NCBI GenBank assembly: GCA_020002185.1
Contig: CM034531.1
Coordinates: 80,159,738 to 80,223,737 of the forward strand
Direction of reading: 5' to 3'
Source: Paraescarpia echinospica
Taxonomy: Eukaryota > Annelida > Polychaeta > Sabellida > Siboglinidae
DNA: 64,000 nucleotides
A program made the position numbers and the translations under genes. Under the pieces are notes generated by a model. That model was not told the origin of the DNA. It did not search any database and was given only the letters and a program-made list of their open reading frames with translations. Below, piece by piece: positions 12,420 through 30,110 of this stretch. Within the stretch, counting starts at the first letter, position 1; each line of letters starts with the position of its first letter.

Positions 12420-15266
12420 GAAACTGGAGGCATAAATAAAGACAACACAAATAAATCAGCAAAGAACAGTCTGGAAAACTCTTCTGGATATAAATGTGTT
12501 TGTTTAAATGCAAGGAGTATAGTAAACAAAAGAAATGAACTAAACATTATGGTAGAAGATATTAACCCTCACATAATAGGTATAACCGAATCCTGGACCA
12601 CCACCGATATATCAGATGACGAATTGGGACTGACAGGATATGTAATGTTTAGGAAAGATAGAATAGGAAGAAAGGGAGGTGGAGTTATTTTATATATTAA
12701 AGAATCTATCCAGGCTGATGAAATAAAATTAGAAAGAGAAGCAGATTGCGAAGAAGCTGTTTGGTGTAACATAGTTACAGGAAACTTAACGTTAACAGTT
12801 GGGTTAGTTTATCGAAGTCCAAACATAAATGTAGAAGACAATGAAAAAATACAAACGCTATAAGGGAAGTAAACAAACGGGACTGTAATATTATGGGGGA
12901 TTTTAACCACGGGCATGTGCAATGGAATTCTCTATAGATTATGGGGAGTGAGGACCACAAGTTTTTAGTTTTAGTTCAAGATACTTTCCTTTCTCAACAT
13001 GTGCTAGAACCAACCAGGGGTGAGAATGTGTTAGACATAGTTTTGTCCTCACAGAATGAATTAGTTGACAATGTCAAGATATGTGAGCCACTGGGGAGTA
13101 GTGATCACAACCAGATACATTTTACCATCAAAGTAAAATCAGAAAGGAATAGTAAAAAGCAGTGTAGGAGACATTTCAAAAAAGGAAGGTATAAGGACAT
13201 GAGGAAATATTTAGCAAAGATAGACTGGAATAAGACACTGACAAATAAGACAGCAACAGAATGCTGGAATACATTAATGAGTGAAATTAAGTGCATAGTC
13301 GATAAATTTGTACCCTTCAAAAACAAGGGAAACGGTCCAAAAAGAAACACTTATCGAAAGAAGCCATTAGAAAAATTAAGTATAAACAAATGATGTGGAA
13401 GTCATATAGATGCACTGGAAATGATGAAGACTATAACAGTTATAAAGAAGCACTTAACCAAGCTACAGCTGAAATTAGAAATTCAAAGAGAAGCTATGAA
13501 CAACAATTAGCTAGTAATATAAAACACGACAGCAAGAGTTTTTATGCGTATGTTCGAAGTAAACAGAAAGTTCAAGATAAGGTCGGTCCTCTAGAAGATA
13601 GTGCTGGAAATATAATACCAGAGGGATTCTTAATGGCAGAAGACCTGAATGAGTACTTTAGTTCAGTGTTTACCAGAGAATATATTAATTCACTGCCAGT
13701 ATCAGAGGCTAAGTTCAAGGGGGCAGATTTCGGACTATTTAGGACAATTCATTGTAGCCCGGGAAATTGTAGCTAAGAAAATAAGTGTTATGAAGGATAA
13801 GGATAATAAATCACCTGGAGTGGATGGGGTTCCGCCCAAACTACTATTGGAAATTGTAGAACAAATTAGCGTACCGCTTGCAACAGTTTTCAATTTGTCA
13901 TTAGAAGAGGGAGTGGTTCCTTTAGAATGGAGGTTCGAGAAGGTTCGATAAACAAGTCAGAGAACTATACACCAGTGAGTTTAACATTAGTGATTTGCAA
14001 ATTATTAGAAAGACTAATTAAAAATCACATGGTGGATTTTCTTCTTAAACATAACTTGATAAACCCATCTCAAAATGTTTTTTTTTAAAGCGAGGTCATG
14101 CTTAACAAATATGTTATGTTTTTTTGGAAGACATCACTAAGTGGGTAGATGAGGGATCACCAGTAGATATCGTCTACTTAGATTTTCAAAACGCTTTCCA
14201 CAAAGTACCACATCAAAGATTACTGCTTAAACTAAAGGCCCATGGCATAGGAAATGGTACAATAAACTGGATAGAAAAATGGCTGATTGACAGAAGACAA
14301 CGTGTAGTAGTTGATGGGAAGGCTTCAAACTGGAATTCGGTATTGAGTGGGGTACCACAGGGATCAGTACTAGGACCTATATTATTCTTAATATATATCA
14401 ACGATTTGGATGATGAAATAACAAGCAAGGTGTTGAAATTTGCGGATAATACAAAGGTGTTTAGAAGGATTAAAAGTGATGGAGATAGACAACATTTACA
14501 AGATGATCTTGACAAGTTGATCAAATGGTATGAAAAGTGGCAAATGCTGTTCAATTTTAGGAAATGTAAATGCCTCCAGGCAGGACATGGGAATGAAGAG
14601 GTAGAATATACAATGGTGGGGTACTGTACAAAGTACTACTGTAAAAGAAAAGGACTTGGGGTTAACCATTAGTGCTGATATGAAGGTTTTAGAGCAGTGC
14701 GGAATTGCAGCTTCAAAGGGAAATCAAATCCTTGGATTAATTAGGCGAAAAATAGCGTATAAGGAAAAAGAACTAATAATACCGCTGTACAAAGCAATAG
14801 TGAGGCCTCATTTAGAATATTGTATACAAGCGTGGAGGCCATATCGCATAGATATGCTAGAAAGAGTACAGAGGAGAGCGACTAAATTGATACAAAAACT
14901 GAGGGATCTTAGTTATGAAATTCGCCTAAAAGAATGTGGTTTAACAACACTAGAGACCAGGACATTGAGAGGAGATCAGATAGAAGTGTTTAAAATAATG
15001 AATGGTTATGAAAATATTGATAGAAATATTTTTTTCGCAGTTAAGAAAGATAGAAGGACTAGAGGACATGAAGTTACATTAACAAAGGAGCAGTGTAGAT
15101 TAGATATAAGAAAGTTCTCATTTTCACAAAGGACTTTAAATGAATGGAACAGATTATCTGCTGATTGTGTGGGTGGCTAGTAGCGTGAATATGTTTTAAA
15201 ATAAAATCGACACATACCTCAGAAGGGCGGGATACACATAGATAAAAAGATCGGACTCTCGATAAG
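12420..15266 (+). mobile_element. CR1/Jockey-superfamily LINE, copy 1, degenerate
   Basis: A nearly full ORF2 in several frames. The apurinic-type endonuclease runs about 12490-13110, with LNARS, GITESW, MGDFNHG and GSSDHNQIHF retaining the usual N, E, D/N and SDH residues. The reverse transcriptase runs about 13790-14600, with DNKSPGVDG, VYLDFQNAF and GVPQGSVLGPILF, then FADN in place of the catalytic (F/Y)ADD. The C-terminal tail (14656-15180) has LEYCIQAWRPY and RRATKLI. Frames break near 12862, 13393, 13776, 13951 and 14650. The 3' end, with CTCTCGATAAGCGAAAGGG, matches that of copy 2 at 24243. With the changed catalytic Asp and frameshifts it is inactive. Confidence 0.85.
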
Positions 15267-22432
<7,166 letters not shown>

Positions 22433-22636
22433 TACACATGTATATCATTATATACATATATGTGTAAAATTATATATATATACATATTTAAAATTATATA
22501 TATAATTATATATAACATTGCCAACCAACATATCGTCACACATGTTTGTACCCCAGTGATATACCTTTTTGTGTAGCTAAGAGACAGCGCGATCCGAATT
22601 CTTGTTTATTTACACTGATGACCAATTGCAAGCACA

Positions 22637-22640
<4 letters not shown>

Positions 22641-22705
<65 letters not shown>
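22641..22705. repeat. (CA)n microsatellite
   Basis: A pure CA tract flanked by interrupted CACA-rich sequence to about 22745. From 22746 to about 23500 nothing else is recognised. Confidence 0.95.
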
Positions 22706-22707
<2 letters not shown>

Positions 22708-23519
22708 ACACCCCCCACACATACACACAAACACACACACATGCTCACACCCATACGCACATGCACGGCACAAATGACATTCTTGTTTAATGTTGTTGAA
22801 TAAACGAGTGATGTTATAACTTGTTCTTACATATATTAGATAACCTTGATTACAACTTCAACGCGTGAATGAAATATTTTCTTACAAACATCATGTTAAA
22901 ACGTTATAAAAAAATTATGGATAGCCTACACACTACAGTTAATGCATTGACCAAATTCGGCTACTGGACACTTCCTATGTGTAGAAGCCGACATCTCCCT
23001 GACAGAAATGTCGTGGTGTCCGGAGCAGTTTGAATGCTGCCCTGACTAAGAACACGTACGCAGCATGCGACGGTATTCTAACAAAACTGATATAATCGTA
23101 AGAGAGCATCCATTGCCAGATATAATTATGTCTGGCACACATCGTTGTTTTTCACGAATTTTTAGTAGGTCATTCGGTGGCTGAATGACTACTAAATGTG
23201 CCACCACGAATGTATATAACATCAAAGAGCTCAATCAGTGGCAAGCCATTTCTGACTGTTATTATCTGACGACAATTCAGGCCTAGAGGCAGTTCATTTG
23301 CCATTGATTTCTTTCGTGATACACCACAAATCAGCCAGTCAGTCAGTGAAACCAATACTTGTCTCATGTATAGTGGAAAACATATCATGTATCGTCTTGC
23401 GCAAGTTCAACTGGTGATGTATGTCCCTATCCTGCGAATCATCGCGCCTTCGCGGTGCAAATGCCTGGCACCTAAGCGAATGATCAATAAGTTGACTTCT
23501 ACTACTTTAGAAACCAAGG

Positions 23520-24235
23520 AAGAGGGATTCACCTTTCAGTGCGTGGGGTGTTGGAAGGTGAAATGTCTGGAGAAAGAGGTAGCTAGGTTGGTAGATATTG
23601 TGAAGGGGATGGAGATGAGAATCAGCAAGGAGCCAGATGGAATGAAGAGAGACGACAGGGATAAAGTTGGGAATACTGTGAAACTGAAGGAGCAGAGTAG
23701 TGGCAACAAGACCGAGGAAAGGAGACTGAGAGGAGGGAAGGTGATCGGAGGGGAAGAAAGTGGAGGATCGACGGCAGGAAATGTGACAGGTGTGAAGGTG
23801 GCAGGAGAGAAAGAGGTAGGAGGGGAAAAGAGACGGGAGAGGAGAGAAGGAAATGCAATGGGAGGAAAGATGACGGGAAGAAAGGAAGTGAGAGTACATG
23901 TGACAGAAGAGAAGTCGGGAGGGACGATGACAGGAAGAAAGGTGACAAGAGAAACAGCGTCAGGAAAGAATGGAACGGACGAGATTGTGACGGGAGAGCA
24001 GAAGACAGGGGAACAAGATTACAACCAGACAGATGCAAACCGTAGAAAGAGCTACACTGAGGCAGTGATTGAGGGGGCAATGAGGAAAGGGAGGGTGTTT
24101 ATGGGCGATTCGATTATGAGAAAGACAGATAAGACTCTAAGCGAGGGGGAGGACGTCGTTGTTTGTCTACCGGGGGCTAGGATAGAACATTTAACAAGAT
24201 TTAACAAGATTGCCATCCAGAAAATTACTCTGGAT
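23520..24235 (+). mobile_element. CR1-like LINE ORF1 fragment
   Basis: The 304-codon frame 23366-24280 carries a CVGCWKVKCLEKEV motif (about 23538), a long charged, repetitive linker rich in TG(R/E)K units, and then GRVFMGDSIMRKTD and GEDVVVCLPGARIEHLT. The last two match the start of the SGNH/GDSL-type esterase domain found in ORF1 of CR1-group LINEs. The esterase is cut off just after this motif where the antisense LINE copy begins. The linker is a degenerate short tandem repeat. The upstream part of the open frame (23366-23510) has no similarity I recognise. Confidence 0.65.
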
Positions 24236-24242
24236 GGCAGGT

Positions 24243-25410
24243 GGACAAGGAAGCCTTTTGGCTTATCGAGAGTCCAATAGTTTTTATCTACATGTATCCC
24301 GCCCTTTTAAGGTGTGTGTCGATTTTATTTTTAAACATATTCACGTTACTAGCACCAACACAATCAGGAGATAATCTGTTCCATTCATTTACAGTCCTTT
24401 GTGAGAATGAGAACTTTCTTATATCTAATCTACACTGCTCCTTTACTAATGTAGCTTCATGTCCTCTGGTCCTTCTATCTTTCTTAACTGAGAAAAAAAT
24501 GTTTCTATCAATATTTTCATAACCATTCAATATTTTAAACACTTCTATGTGATCTCCTCTCAATCTCCTGGTCTCTAGTGTTGTTAAACCACATTCTTTT
24601 AGGCGTATTTCGTAACTAAGATCCCTCAGATTTGGTATCATTTTAGTCGCTCTCCTCTGTACTCTTTCTAGCATATCTATGTCCTTCTTGCGATATGGCC
24701 TCCATGCTTGTATACAATATTCTAAATGAGGCCTCACTATTGTTTTGTACAGCGGTACTATTAATTCTTTTTTCTTATACGCTATATTTCGCCTAATTAA
24801 TCCAAGGATTTGATTTGACGCTGCAATTCCGCACTGCTCTGAAACCTTCATATCAGCACTAATGGTTAACCCTAAGTCCTTTCTTTTACAGTAGTACTTA
24901 GAACAGTACCCCCCATTTTATATTTTACCTCTTCATTCCCATGACCTGTGTGGAGGCATTTACATTTCCCAAAATTGAACAGCATTTGCCACTCTTCAGA
25001 CCATTTGATCAACCTATCAAGATCATCTTGTAAATGCTGTCTGTCTCCATCACTTTTAATCCTTCTAAACACTTTTGTAATTTCATCCGCAAATTTCAAC
25101 ACCTTGCTTTTTATTTCATCATCCAAATCGTTGATATATATTAAGAATAATATAGGTCCTAATACTGATCCCTGTGGTACCCCACTCAATACCGATTTCC
25201 AGTTTGAAGCCTCCTCATCAACTACTACACGTTGTCTTCTGTCAATCAGCCATTGTTCTATCCAGTTTATTATACCATTTCCTATGCCATGGGCCTTTAG
25301 TTTAAGCAGTAGTCTTTGATGTGGTAATTTGTCGAAAGCTTTTTAAAAATCTAAGTAGACGATATCTACTGGTGATCCCTCATCTTCCCACTTAGTGATG
25401 TCTTCCAAAA
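24243..25410 (-). mobile_element. CR1/Jockey-superfamily LINE, copy 2, cut by gap
   Basis: The reverse strand encodes the 3' half of the same LINE as copy 1. From the gap edge it reads the VDIVYLDF region, GVPQGSVLGPILF, FADEITKVF where copy 1 has FADNTKVF, then WRPYRKKDIDMLERVQRRA and a 187-residue open tail (24288-24851). The 3' end lies at about 24243 beyond CTCTCGATAAGCC. The catalytic ADD is again altered, here by a 3-base change, and a frame break lies near 24870. The 5' part is lost in the scaffold gap. Confidence 0.85.
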
Positions 25411-26410
25411 NNNNNNNNNNNNNNNNNNNNNNNNNNNNNNNNNNNNNNNNNNNNNNNNNNNNNNNNNNNNNNNNNNNNNNNNNNNNNNNNNNNNNNNNNN
25501 NNNNNNNNNNNNNNNNNNNNNNNNNNNNNNNNNNNNNNNNNNNNNNNNNNNNNNNNNNNNNNNNNNNNNNNNNNNNNNNNNNNNNNNNNNNNNNNNNNNN
25601 NNNNNNNNNNNNNNNNNNNNNNNNNNNNNNNNNNNNNNNNNNNNNNNNNNNNNNNNNNNNNNNNNNNNNNNNNNNNNNNNNNNNNNNNNNNNNNNNNNNN
25701 NNNNNNNNNNNNNNNNNNNNNNNNNNNNNNNNNNNNNNNNNNNNNNNNNNNNNNNNNNNNNNNNNNNNNNNNNNNNNNNNNNNNNNNNNNNNNNNNNNNN
25801 NNNNNNNNNNNNNNNNNNNNNNNNNNNNNNNNNNNNNNNNNNNNNNNNNNNNNNNNNNNNNNNNNNNNNNNNNNNNNNNNNNNNNNNNNNNNNNNNNNNN
25901 NNNNNNNNNNNNNNNNNNNNNNNNNNNNNNNNNNNNNNNNNNNNNNNNNNNNNNNNNNNNNNNNNNNNNNNNNNNNNNNNNNNNNNNNNNNNNNNNNNNN
26001 NNNNNNNNNNNNNNNNNNNNNNNNNNNNNNNNNNNNNNNNNNNNNNNNNNNNNNNNNNNNNNNNNNNNNNNNNNNNNNNNNNNNNNNNNNNNNNNNNNNN
26101 NNNNNNNNNNNNNNNNNNNNNNNNNNNNNNNNNNNNNNNNNNNNNNNNNNNNNNNNNNNNNNNNNNNNNNNNNNNNNNNNNNNNNNNNNNNNNNNNNNNN
26201 NNNNNNNNNNNNNNNNNNNNNNNNNNNNNNNNNNNNNNNNNNNNNNNNNNNNNNNNNNNNNNNNNNNNNNNNNNNNNNNNNNNNNNNNNNNNNNNNNNNN
26301 NNNNNNNNNNNNNNNNNNNNNNNNNNNNNNNNNNNNNNNNNNNNNNNNNNNNNNNNNNNNNNNNNNNNNNNNNNNNNNNNNNNNNNNNNNNNNNNNNNNN
26401 NNNNNNNNNN
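25411..26410. other. Assembly gap (1000 N)
   Basis: Exactly 1000 undetermined bases, most likely a gap of unknown true size. Open frames across it are meaningless. The bases from 26411 to about 26680 after it hold no recognised feature and may be part of an LTR. Confidence 0.99.
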
Positions 26411-26680
26411 CGTTCAATACACAGTTGATGCCCCCATACACAGCGGATGACCCTCCGTACACAGCTGTTCGCCTTCTAAATACAGTTTTGTGTCCGTCTG
26501 TTGTTGGCCTAATCGGCTACCTAACAGTAAACTGTTATGCTCCTTAAAGATCACCGTACTCGCACCACGTTGGGTGGGGGGGGGCTTCCGGTTGTACTAG
26601 TAGGCTAGTAAACACGCTGTTCAATTATAATTGTTGTCTGTGTCCGTTCCCAGCACAGTCATACGCTTACGTACACAACA

Positions 26681-27181
26681 TGGTGACAGAAATGGCTAAC
26701 GAACTCAGTAGGCTGCCACATTCTGCAAGGTGAGGACCCAGTCGTCCCGGTTTTTAAGAATTTCGAGCAATTTATCAGATTCGGACACGCTACGCTTGAA
26801 AATTTAGCAAGCTAAATATGACATAAACGAAAAAAATTCGATTGCGATTCGTCGCAGCTGTAGCGCAAACCAAAGTGTGACTGAACGAGAATACATACGA
26901 ACATGGCGCAGCCTAAAAGACCAGAGTTTAAACTAGGAAGGAACATAGTTGAGAATGTCAAGAATTTTGAAGTCCGCTTTAATGACTATTTTATTCAGGC
27001 GGATTATAGAGACTTGGAAAAAGACCCATCACTCCCAGATCAGATTTCAAGAAACCCCAGCTGGATATATCTGCATTGAGGTCAGCCATGCCAGACGAGG
27101 CTCTGTCAATAATTCGATATACAATTGAACCACAAATAGCCGCGGCAGACAAACTGAAGCTTTGGATATGGATGGAGCGTC
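26681..27181 (+). pseudogene. Ty3/Gypsy gag relic, left part, split by the Polinton
   Basis: TGGTGACAGA at 26681 follows a CA dinucleotide and looks like a primer-binding site after a 5' LTR, although LTR borders could not be fixed. ATG at 26903 opens a gag-like frame (MAQPKRPEFKLGRN, FEVRFNDYF) that stops at 27077. The matching continuation, ALRSAMPDEALSIIR, is in another frame. The sequence stops at AGCGTC (27176-27181), which is duplicated at 44076, and gag similarity resumes there. Confidence 0.65.
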
Positions 27182-27580
27182 AGTAGTATGCTCGCACATT
27201 TGGAGGGGCATCCTGCGGTGTTTAAGCGATATTAGGGAGGTTTCGAAAGCCTCCCCCCTGAGCAAAGTGAGTAGTCACGTGACCTGCGCCTCCTAGCGGA
27301 AAGAAGTGTACCTAAGCGTCCGTAGTGCCATCTAGCGACTCGGACTTTAAAACATGTGATGTATGTATGTATGAAGAATTAGTACTAAGGGAATAACTAT
27401 TAAAAACCACAGTTTGAAAGTTGATTAGGTTGTTAATGATAACGAGGAGTGTAGAGAGGTATTAGTTGTGTATGAATGCACGTGTATGTGAGGGGAGTGT
27501 ATGAATGTGCGTATATGAAAGAAATAACGAAACACAAGAGTATACGAGTGCACACGTATTTTATTGACGAATGATACAAG
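27182..27580 (+). repeat. Polinton terminal inverted repeat, left
   Basis: A 399-bp repeat matching 43608-44075 in inverse. Differences are scattered substitutions, small indels near 27490-27520, and the absence of three short duplications found on the right. An AATAAA signal for minus-strand transcripts lies inside at 27560-27565. Confidence 0.95.
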
Positions 27581-27845
27581 CATATAATATGAAACCGTGT
27601 TTTATTAAGCGAAGTACACGAACATCAAGACTTGTGGGTGAGTGAACACCACGACAGAGGTCGTGAGCTTAGGGGTCAATACGACCACGCCAGTGGCTCG
27701 TGGGATGACGATGATGGTACGACTTACGGGTGAGTGAACACCGCGTCAGAGGTCGTGAGCTTAATGGGTGTGTGACCACCGCGCCATAGGCTCGAATCGT
27801 TAATGACGATGATGATGATGATATCTGTTCGTTAATGAAACACGG
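27581..27845 (-). repeat. Two imperfect 90-bp repeats after the protease gene
   Basis: Units beginning near 27630 and 27720 share GGGTGAGTGAACACC, AGAGGTCGTGAGCTTA and GACGATGATG. They lie between the protease stop and the terminal repeat, so they would be in its 3' untranslated region. A second AATAAA (minus strand) is at about 27601-27606. Confidence 0.7.
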
Positions 27846-28298
27846 TTATTGCAGTTGTTTAAGCCAATCGAATACGCGGCAATCGTTTGCTACCAGATCA
27901 GTGCCGAAACCTTTTACGAAATCCTTCATGACAAGTCCACGACATCGAAACATGAGATAAGCAACACAGTATCGTCCACAAACGTTAGACACGGGACTCT
28001 GCAGTCTCTTAGAATTATGAGTCCACGTTACACAATGTTTATTCAAGAAACGTCGAAACTCGACGTGTCGTGGCGGCAAGCCGTAAGAGCAGAAGTATTC
28101 GCCGCAACCGTTGGCATCTACGTAGATAGCTATCCAATGTTCTCCGGGTTTACCCGTGTCGTGCGTGTTGCACACGAAGGCGACGGGGTAAGCGTCTATC
28201 TGGAGTTCGAGGAGTACGTCTTTGGGTACGATCCCGCGCATGACGACACGGGCGTGCGTATCGCGGGTGAGTAGACGGACGAGCTGCATGGTTTCCAT
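27846..28298 (-). CDS. PRO: Adenain-like (Ulp1-fold) cysteine protease
   Basis: A 150-residue protein of the adenovirus-protease/Ulp1 clan that in Polintons is expected to process virion proteins. Seen: EHWIAIYV with His54, LQSP with Gln100 (oxyanion) and NVCGRYC with Cys107; the Gln-Cys spacing is seven, as in adenain. The catalytic acid is expected in the YF(D/E)SYG segment, but residue 70 reads Cys (EYFCSYGLPP). The codon is TGC, so two changes from Asp. This may mean a weakened enzyme or another residue filling the role. Its ATG overlaps the capsid-gene stop by one base (TGATG), suggesting coupled translation or a shared transcript. Length is normal for the family. Confidence 0.9.
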   Translation of the reverse strand: METMQLVRLLTRDTHARVVMRGIVPKDVLLELQIDAYPVAFVCNTHDTGKPGEHWIAIYVDANGCGEYFCSYGLPPRHVEFRRFLNKHCVTWTHNSKRLQSPVSNVCGRYCVAYLMFRCRGLVMKDFVKGFGTDLVANDCRVFDWLKQLQ

Positions 28299-29617
28299 CA
28301 GTTGTCGTAGATGACGTTACGATTCCTGTCGATCTCCAGCACCTTCTCGAACTCGGCGTAGGCGACGACGTTCACAGTGGTTGTCAGCGCGTTGCGGAAA
28401 TGAATCTCGACGCGCAAGTTGCCCTTTTGTACCAGATGGAAGCAGCAGTCGTCGCACGCATCGGGGGTGAGGTCCACGCCGAAGAAGGTGTAGCCGTGTC
28501 GGAAGTCGTAGCGAGTCAAGCCGTTCCCTTCGTCCTGCCACGCCTTACCCGTCGAGGTGAACAGGTTATGGTAGCATCTGACAAAGAGGTTGTTGTCGAA
28601 GTCGGGCTGGAAAGGTTTGGCGGGTATCTGTCGCCCGTCGACGTACACGGCGAAGAAGTTGATGTGGTTGTTTTTAGCGTGAAAGGGATTTTTGTCGTAG
28701 CATCCGTTGTAGGCGTCGTTATCGATGCAGCATATCACAAGACGTTTCGGAATAGTACCAAGAAAGAGGTTCTCGCGCGTGTACGAATGGGTACCTGTGG
28801 GAATAGAGTAGACCTTGCATTCGACAGGTCGCAGCGGATACTTGGCGGTGGCCTTTTCGAGGGCTTTGATGTGTGCCATCTGCACACTCGGGTTCAGGGT
28901 GACTTTCTTGACGAACAGTGTAGCGTTGACGATCTGTATCTTGTAGTCGGGGTTGGCTCCACCAGCAATGAGCGCGAACGCATCCTTGCTGCGTACGAAA
29001 CGCATCTTGAGCTCGACACCGTTGATGAGGAGTTTATCCTGAAGCAAGAGGTCGACGTGGACACGACCTATCATGTCGACCACACGACTCTGGGCGATCA
29101 TGTGGCGTCTGGCAACGAACCCCGCGTTGGCTGTCGGATCGGCACCATCAATGACGACGGCGTCCATACGACCGGCCGTGTTCTTGTACCACATCTGACT
29201 CGTCAGTTGCGTCTCCTTGGCATCGTCACCGTAACTGAGCAGCGTCTCTATGTAGGCACGGTATGGATACGTGTTGGTCGAGGGAGTCACGAGCGTTCCG
29301 TTCAGGTAGAAATCGACCTGACCGAACAGCGAATGGAGCCAGTTATTCACGGGAGCGACGGGATCGGCGGGATCGAGATCACTTCCGTCGGCACGCGTCA
29401 CCTTCGCCCGAACGTGTAGTTTCGTGTCGGCGAGATCCAAGTAATCGTCTCCCGAACCGGGTACGACGAATTCGATCGGTCCACCCGAGTCGAGCGAGGA
29501 CACCGGCTGGTGATGGACCGTGTGACTGTCGATGATGGCGGTCTGAGTCAGAGGTACGGTGAAGAGATCGAGTTCGCTCTTGAGTCCCTCACACGATAGT
29601 TTATGAACGAACGCCAT
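28298..29617 (-). CDS. MCP: Major capsid protein (double jelly roll)
   Basis: About 439 residues, intact. It matches the Polinton major capsid family (often annotated 'F54H12.2-like'): SCEGLKSELDLF near the start, IEFVVPGSGDDYLDL, the hallmark LFGQVDFYLNGTLV and STNTYPYRAYIETLLSYG. Members are predicted to form hexon-like trimers with two jelly rolls. I place the start at ATG 29617 (MAFVHKL), the usual family start; the frame is open a further seven codons upstream but begins with GTG. The start overlaps the preceding gene's end by 17 bases, and the stop overlaps the protease ATG by one. No frameshift or missing block is visible. Confidence 0.93.
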   Translation of the reverse strand: MAFVHKLSCEGLKSELDLFTVPLTQTAIIDSHTVHHQPVSSLDSGGPIEFVVPGSGDDYLDLADTKLHVRAKVTRADGSDLDPADPVAPVNNWLHSLFGQVDFYLNGTLVTPSTNTYPYRAYIETLLSYGDDAKETQLTSQMWYKNTAGRMDAVVIDGADPTANAGFVARRHMIAQSRVVDMIGRVHVDLLLQDKLLINGVELKMRFVRSKDAFALIAGGANPDYKIQIVNATLFVKKVTLNPSVQMAHIKALEKATAKYPLRPVECKVYSIPTGTHSYTRENLFLGTIPKRLVICCIDNDAYNGCYDKNPFHAKNNHINFFAVYVDGRQIPAKPFQPDFDNNLFVRCYHNLFTSTGKAWQDEGNGLTRYDFRHGYTFFGVDLTPDACDDCCFHLVQKGNLRVEIHFRNALTTTVNVVAYAEFEKVLEIDRNRNVIYDN

Positions 29618-30020
29618 CGTCGAATATATCGGGTTCACGACGTACCTTCGGTTTCTGCTGTTTCCTCCGACGTCTCGCTGGTGTACTGACTCGTTTCGCA
29701 GGGTGTGTGCGTCTTATACGCTTACGTGGTCGCACGCCAGGGGTCAAGAGATCACTCATCATATCTCTACCGGCAGTGGTGACGCGACGTTTGGCGGCCG
29801 TTCTGATGTTCTGTCCCGACAGGACGTCGTCGGCTATGCGTGCGCCGGTCGACAGAGCTCTCTTTCCCAACGCCACGGCTCCTCTCTTGACGAGTGGCAT
29901 GACGCTACGCAGTAGACTTCCGAATAGACTTCCCAGGCCGTGTCCCCGTTGGTGTCGGGCACCCACGAAATAAGGAATCGCGCCTCCCGCTTGACGATCG
30001 TAGTAGTCGGTGTAATTCAT
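29601..30020 (-). CDS. Basic virion protein with GG cleavage site
   Basis: A 139-residue protein, strongly basic toward its C-terminus (RPRKRIRR, PARRRRKQQK). Near the N-terminus RQAGGAIPYF contains a Gly-Gly that fits the adenain cleavage pattern. It is followed by GHGLGSLFGSLLRSVMPLV, a potential amphipathic helix. Similar small proteins sit next to the capsid gene in many Polintons. The layout (short propeptide, GG site, amphipathic segment, basic tail) recalls adenovirus core or lytic minor proteins, so a role in genome packing or membrane penetration is inferred, not shown. It lies between minor and major capsid genes and overlaps the latter by 17 bases. Confidence 0.75.
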   Translation of the reverse strand: MNYTDYYDRQAGGAIPYFVGARHQRGHGLGSLFGSLLRSVMPLVKRGAVALGKRALSTGARIADDVLSGQNIRTAAKRRVTTAGRDMMSDLLTPGVRPRKRIRRTHPAKRVSTPARRRRKQQKPKVRREPDIFDDGVRS

Positions 30021-30110
30021 CTCCGAACAGTGCCGTCCGTTGCCGTTGGAAATGAAGTGTCACCGTCACCTTACCAACCTCGAATGGCACGCGATTTCCG
30101 GTGTCGTCTC

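Noticed and set aside
22536..22803. Thr-His and Cys-Val repeat proteins
   Set aside because: Microsatellite artefacts.
23507..24080. Ser/Leu/Pro-rich minus-strand frames of 130 and 152 codons
   Set aside because: They are the reverse complement of the repetitive purine-rich ORF1 linker.
25392..26462. Open frames of over 350 codons
   Set aside because: They span the N gap and contain almost only undetermined residues.
26411..26680. Defined 5' LTR of the Gypsy element
   Set aside because: Its start is lost in the gap and no matching 3' LTR could be aligned after 45558, so borders would be invented.
28400..29419. 339-codon plus-strand open frame opposite the capsid gene
   Set aside because: It is antisense to the intact major capsid frame, lacks family motifs, and long shadow frames are expected in G+C-rich coding DNA.
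29618..29638. Seven extra codons at the capsid N-terminus
   Set aside because: The frame opens with GTG there; ATG 29617 fits the family start.
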